Under the pieces are notes generated by a model that was given only the letters and a program-made list of their open reading frames with translations, did no database searches and was not told the DNA's origin. From Iris pallida (taxonomy: Eukaryota > Streptophyta > Magnoliopsida > Asparagales > Iridaceae): a stretch of 64,000 nucleotides of DNA. Below are positions 59,576 through 64,000 of the stretch, piece by piece. The stretch covers positions 33,925,832-33,989,831 of the forward strand of contig JANAVB010015600.1 of NCBI GenBank assembly GCA_029216955.1. The letters are read 5' to 3'. Position 1 is the stretch's first letter. Every line of letters begins with the position of its first letter. Position numbers and translations under genes: made by a program.

Positions 59576-60179
59576 TTTTTGCACAGACACGAGTACGAAA
59601 CAATATAGACACGATGAAGCAAACACTGACACCTAATTTGGCATGTCCTAATGCATTTCAAAGTGTCTATGTTATGTTTATCTTGTGTTAAAATATAGTA
59701 GCTTGTTTCGGTTAATTATGTGTACCAGATTTCTTCTGAACGCTATACTAGGGTCACGATACTTGTCTCTTAGGGCTAGCACTCAAGTGGTTTTCAACTT
59801 TCTTTCGTAACACAATAATGATGCCAAAAAAGGTAAAGAGTAAAAAAATCTAAGTTCCTAGTTCTCAGAGTTCATGTACAACCAAATGGTTTTAAACCCA
59901 GCCCCAACATCTGTAAGAGTTTCGATTTCAAAAGTTTTGTGGATTCTAATGGTTTTGGCTTGAGTTTTGGTATAGTTCCATTGATTATAAAGATGATAAA
60001 CTAAATAGAACATCAATTTCATAAAGAAACATATAAATGTCTCTTGTGCTGACCTATAAATCTCCCTCATCCTTTTTATCCTGGTACCCCCAATACTCCT
60101 TACAAAAGATCCTGGCCTAATTGACGTCAAGCAACAAAATTTTGGCACGTGTTCCACAGATGGAAATTCTAAATTATCA

Positions 60180-60970
60180 AGTCCTAGAAAGGATTATTAT
60201 CAAGTTTTTCTCCATCAAAGTGGGGTCAACTACATAGCATAAGAAAGCTCCATAAAAAACTTAAAAAGTTTTTATTGCCGCCTTTATTGGTGCTAAAATC
60301 CAGACCAAGGTAATTATGACCGAGTCATGCAATAATATCTAGACGGCTAGTTGGCAGGCAGGTAAACATACATTTTGGATATATAGTTTAAGCTCATGCA
60401 ACCAAGGAGCACCATTCATGCTCCCCTAGACTATTTATTGCCTAGAGGAATATGAATTGCACTCATCTCTACGACACATGAAATTTCATCCATCTCTGTT
60501 ATCCAATTTGAAATAAGGAATTACATTCATCTCCATGACATATTAAGCCAAACAGTGAAAAGTAATCACAATCCCATGAGTCATTGAAAGGATAATACCT
60601 CAAATCATCATCATCATCCAAGCCTTCTTCTATCAGAATGGGGTCGGCCATGAAGTATAAGAAAGGTCCATACAAGATTTGAAAAAAATTATGACCAGTT
60701 GTCGACCCCGTCAACCCACTATGTTGGTGTCATATTCCTAGCAGAGGTAGCTAAAAGTATGAAAAGGTCGTGTCATAAAACCTAGGTGGCCATTTCTTTT
60801 GGATTGTATTTGAACTCATGTAACCAAAGAACACTCTACATTTTCTCCTAGACTATAAGAGTCTAGACGAAGAGATAAGACGATACAATGTCATAGCGAA
60901 TTTCATTATCTCTACGACACATTATGCCAAATAGTGGAGGAATAACACTCACAAAAGGGATGATACTTCA
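60180..60970. repeat. Diverged tandem duplication (~430-bp period)
   Basis: Matching blocks recur: GTGGGGTCAACTACATAGCAT / ATGGGGTCGGCCATGAAGTAT (60220 and 60640), CTCATGCAACCAAGGAGCAC / CTCATGTAACCAAAGAACAC (60393 and 60815), and ATCTCTACGACACAT (60466 and 60910). The GGGGTCGGC word is common in plant LINE/SINE-derived repeats. It is non-coding. Confidence 0.6.
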
Positions 60971-61324
60971 AATGTAGTACAAAAGTTTTATTATATTACG
61001 GACTTATACAATAGCACCTTAATCAATTAGTATGAATATACAATGGGAGCTAGTAATCTGATGTAACTTAGAAGTACAAGTAGGGAGCTAATATCTGATG
61101 TAACTTACAAGTACAAGGAGTAACGCTAACGTCTGCTGGGTTATCATACCAATTTTGAAGTACGAGCCTCAGTCAAAATTGGAATTGGCGGCTACTCTTG
61201 CAAAATAAAACAATAAAAAAGCCTCACACTTTTTTGAGGTCAATTGTTCGAATCCTTCTCTTCCATTCAGTTTTGTTAAAAAAAACAAGTCCTTTGTAAC
61301 ACTAAAAAAACCCATATATTTCTT

Positions 61325-61510
61325 TAAAACTCCAATCCATGTTCTTCGGCCTACCTCCAGTCCTAGTGGCTCCTCTAACTAGTATCTTTTGGTCGTCCTT
61401 CCGGAGCATCTTTTAGTCCTCCTTACTAGAGCATCTTTTGGTCTACACTGCACATGTCCAAACAACCTAAAACAATTTTATCTCATCTTGTCCATAATTG
61501 GTTCCACCTC
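61325..61510 (-). mobile_element. LINE 3'-end fragment
   Basis: On the minus strand it contains LRLFGHVQCRPKDALVRRT and further EEPLGLEVG, the same region of a plant LINE as the fragment at 57035. Heavily decayed. Confidence 0.55.
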
Positions 61511-61649
61511 TAAATTCCTATGAACACACTCATATCTAATGATTTTACAAAATAAAAGGTTAAATATATACTATAAGAAAAATATATGAAAGTACCGGTC
61601 TCAGCCATCTAACACAATGTGGTAACAATACTAAGGACTTCGTGACAAG

Positions 61650-63963
61650 TGACAACTATAGTGCCCCGTCCCGCTCAGTCAATCGGAAGAATCGAAACGC
61701 CGACGACGTTCGGAATTAGCCTTACAACGGCTTGCTCGGAGACATCGTTCGGTCGAGGCGACCCCTCGCTCAGGTGGGGTAGTTTCGGTGAACTTGCCTC
61801 ATCTTAGCATTCACATAATAAATCGCATGTTTTCAACTTGCACAAGTAGGCTTGATAATAAAAAAGACGAATCCACGTAGCTAAGGAAATAATCCCGATG
61901 GGTCGAATTGAGTTAGAATATGAAAATGTCCCACGGTCGGCTTAGAATCGTTGCACGATAGCTTTGAAAATGACACTCGGTCCTTCGTCCCGTGGCTTGG
62001 GAGAAGGAAAAGTTGGTCTTCGACACAAACTATGAATTAGCCTAAGTCATAGGCGTCGCCTGCATAAATATTTGATAAAGCATGCACGCTTCCACGATGC
62101 AAGGCTTGGCATAGCCTTTGCTCGTCCCTTGGGTTAAGTTGTAGGCTCGATTAAGTTAGGCAAAGTTATGCCGGTCGACCTAAGTCATTCCAAGTATTGT
62201 CTCGCTCTTTCTGCGGTTGTCAAGTTATTTAGTCCAACGATCTCAAGGCTCGGCATATAAAGTATGACTTTGGCGATAGCGTCGCGTAGAATACGAATCG
62301 GTTTAAGGCACGAGCCACGGTTGGTTCAGTGGAAAGTTAGCCACGGTCTGTTGACACTTAAGGAATGCATTATGTTCAAGTTAAGTGGGAAGACTGTGTC
62401 GTAGCCATTCCCTAAGTTCAAAGAATGTTAGGTCTAAGCGATGGTTAGTCACAAATGCTAAGTTCGAGCGATGGTCAGTCGCCGAGAAGAAATGTGACGG
62501 GACTGCAGGTCAGTCACCGAGGCAACCCTGGTTTGGGCTATGCAAAAGAAGTATGAAAAGTAGAAGTAAAGCAAAGGAACTAAGTGGTGATGATTAGGCC
62601 ATGCAATTACGTTAAGTCTAGAAGTTAGCGTAGGTGCGTGGTCATGGACAACTTGTCGACAAGGATGATCGTTTCTTCGAGCGGCAACCCGGGGCCACGG
62701 GACCGTTTCGGCCTAGGAGGAAACACGGTATAGCCGAACTGGGAGTACCGTTCAGGTTATTCGGGAACTTTCAGCGGGACTCACTACTTGCGCTGAAAGG
62801 GTCGCCGAATAACAAAGCTATAAGTCCAGGATAGCTTGTGGTGCTAGTGACCTTTCATATAGATGTGCCGGCAAGGGCGGCAATCCGCGTGTGTGCCTTT
62901 GTATTGAGTCGAGTTGAATGTGTGTACAGTTAGAACACAATGTTTGGGCCTAAGATTTGGCTTCAACATAGGCGACGTGCTTCGGCATGAGTTGTGGCGT
63001 CGAGTCTTAAGTTGTTGGCATAGAGTTGCACAAGTTGAATTTGAGTCGTCTCGGGTTTAAGTCAGGAATCGTCGCAAGGCAAAGTTGGTTAAGCGACACT
63101 AAGTTCACAAGTCTCGATTGAGTCAGTTGGTGATCAAAGTAGCAAGGGCCGCGAGGCGGCAATATGGTTAAGTCTTACTGAGTTGCGAGGCACGACCTCA
63201 CGATCACATGGAAATGGAGTCTTATAATGTAGTTGCGCCTCTGATTATGGGCCGAAGGACAAGCACGACTTGATAGGTTATAATTGTTGTTGCGAGCACG
63301 GGATGGCCTAAAGACACAAATTAGGCCATAGGCGTCTGTCTTAAAACTGATCCTAAGGCAAGAATAGAAAGACAATCATAAGGGGGCTTGTAGTACACAA
63401 AGTAAATGAACGTGTCGGTTTTGTATGGGTGGGAGAGGAGCTCACACCACCAGTACAGTTGAGTACTGACACCCACACAGCGTTTATGTGCAGGCACAGG
63501 TAGAAGCTCGTGGCCCGGAGCTCGCTTGGATGCGTCGAGGCACGGAGTTCCTTGGCGATTCGAGGCGTGCGGCCGCGTGGAGTCTGGACTTATACGGGAC
63601 ATAATGTATGGACATCGCCTCTCCGAAGCATCCGCTGGTTCAAGACTTGTATTGAGAGATGAGAGAGAGCTGAGTGACTTGTAATGTGAGAAGAGTGAGC
63701 TTGAGTAACTTATAATCTTGGCCTTGCGCCCCATTGTAATCCTTGTTTCAATATCAATAAAATGTATCTTTTGAATGACTTGTGTTTTGTTCTAAATTTT
63801 TACTGGCATATTCAATCTCTCTGCTTGGAACTTCTGTGCGACGACCCCGTCGCAGCCACTGTAATCGGCCGTTATGGAATCCGCCTTGCACGAGCGCAAT
63901 CTAGGCTCGTGCGGCATCACGCCTTAGCGAGGACGATCGCTCCTACGGGAGCGGGACGTGACA
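61650..63963 (+). repeat. 5' LTR of a second LTR retrotransposon (~2.3 kb)
   Basis: The 3' end is GGGAGCGGGACGTGACA at 63963, followed after three bases by a primer binding site. The 5' end is probably TGACAACTATAG at 61650, close to CCCGTCCCGCTC, which mirrors the end; 61643 or 61662 are alternatives. An AATAAA lies at 63756-63761. The LTR is non-coding and GC-richer than its surroundings. The internal region lies beyond the window, so the superfamily is unknown. Confidence 0.7.
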
Positions 63964-63966
63964 TAA

Positions 63967-63978
63967 TGGTATCAGAGC
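63967..63978 (+). promoter_or_regulatory. Primer binding site, initiator-tRNA-Met type
   Basis: TGGTATCAGAGC three bases after the LTR end is the standard site complementary to the 3' end of plant initiator tRNA-Met. It confirms a plus-strand retrotransposon running out of the window. Confidence 0.88.
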
Positions 63979-64000
63979 ACGGCTTCACGTCCTTGGACTT

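Overview
The window is nuclear DNA of a flowering plant, dominated by nested transposable elements. Evidence for a plant: a spliced nucleolar complex protein 2 (NOC2) gene with short plant-type introns, a Mutator-like (MULE) transposase, a CACTA element, a Tat-type Ty3/Gypsy retrotransposon with an antisense extra gene, plant mobile domain (PMD) genes, a B3-domain gene fragment and an Au-like SINE. I cannot name the species. No rRNA, tRNA gene or CRISPR array was seen.

Layout. Positions 1-17709 (copy A) and 37607-55339 (copy B) are a near-identical direct duplication. Copy A ends inside a NOC2 intron at a 13-base run of N (17710-17722). The uninterrupted reading of the locus is therefore 17723-64000, and copy A looks like a second version (allelic contig or duplication) of its right half.

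The continuous locus reads as a nest. (1) A MULE transposase pseudogene begins at 19311. It is interrupted at 20410 and resumes at 45930, followed by a convergent PMD pseudogene (47208-49265). (2) The interruption is a CACTA element (20411-45926) with CACTACCA-type ends and a CCT target duplication. It holds B3-gene fragments arranged as inverted repeats, two ~635-bp palindromes and many internal repeats, but no recognisable transposase. (3) Inside the CACTA, at the centre of one inverted repeat, sits a 17.6-kb Tat-type Gypsy element (23502-41138) with 1.3-kb LTRs and a TCGGA target duplication. Its gag, protease, RT, dual RNase H and integrase regions are recognisable but carry stops and a frameshift. 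It also has a 3' tandem-repeat region, an antisense three-exon gene (38499-34621) and clusters of an ATGCGGCTC motif.

To the right is the only likely functional host gene: a NOC2 homologue on the minus strand (exons 57659 to 51045), with a MITE in one intron and a LINE fragment in another. From 57.7 to 61.6 kb the sequence is intergenic, with SINE and LINE fragments and a diverged tandem repeat. From about 61650 a new LTR retrotransposon starts; its primer binding site is at 63967 and its body lies beyond the window.

The most unusual features are a 36-bp-periodic array of covarying hairpins in the Gypsy leader, the ATGCGGCTC motif shared by the LTR and the upstream region of the antisense gene, and the captured B3 gene laid out as hairpins inside the CACTA.
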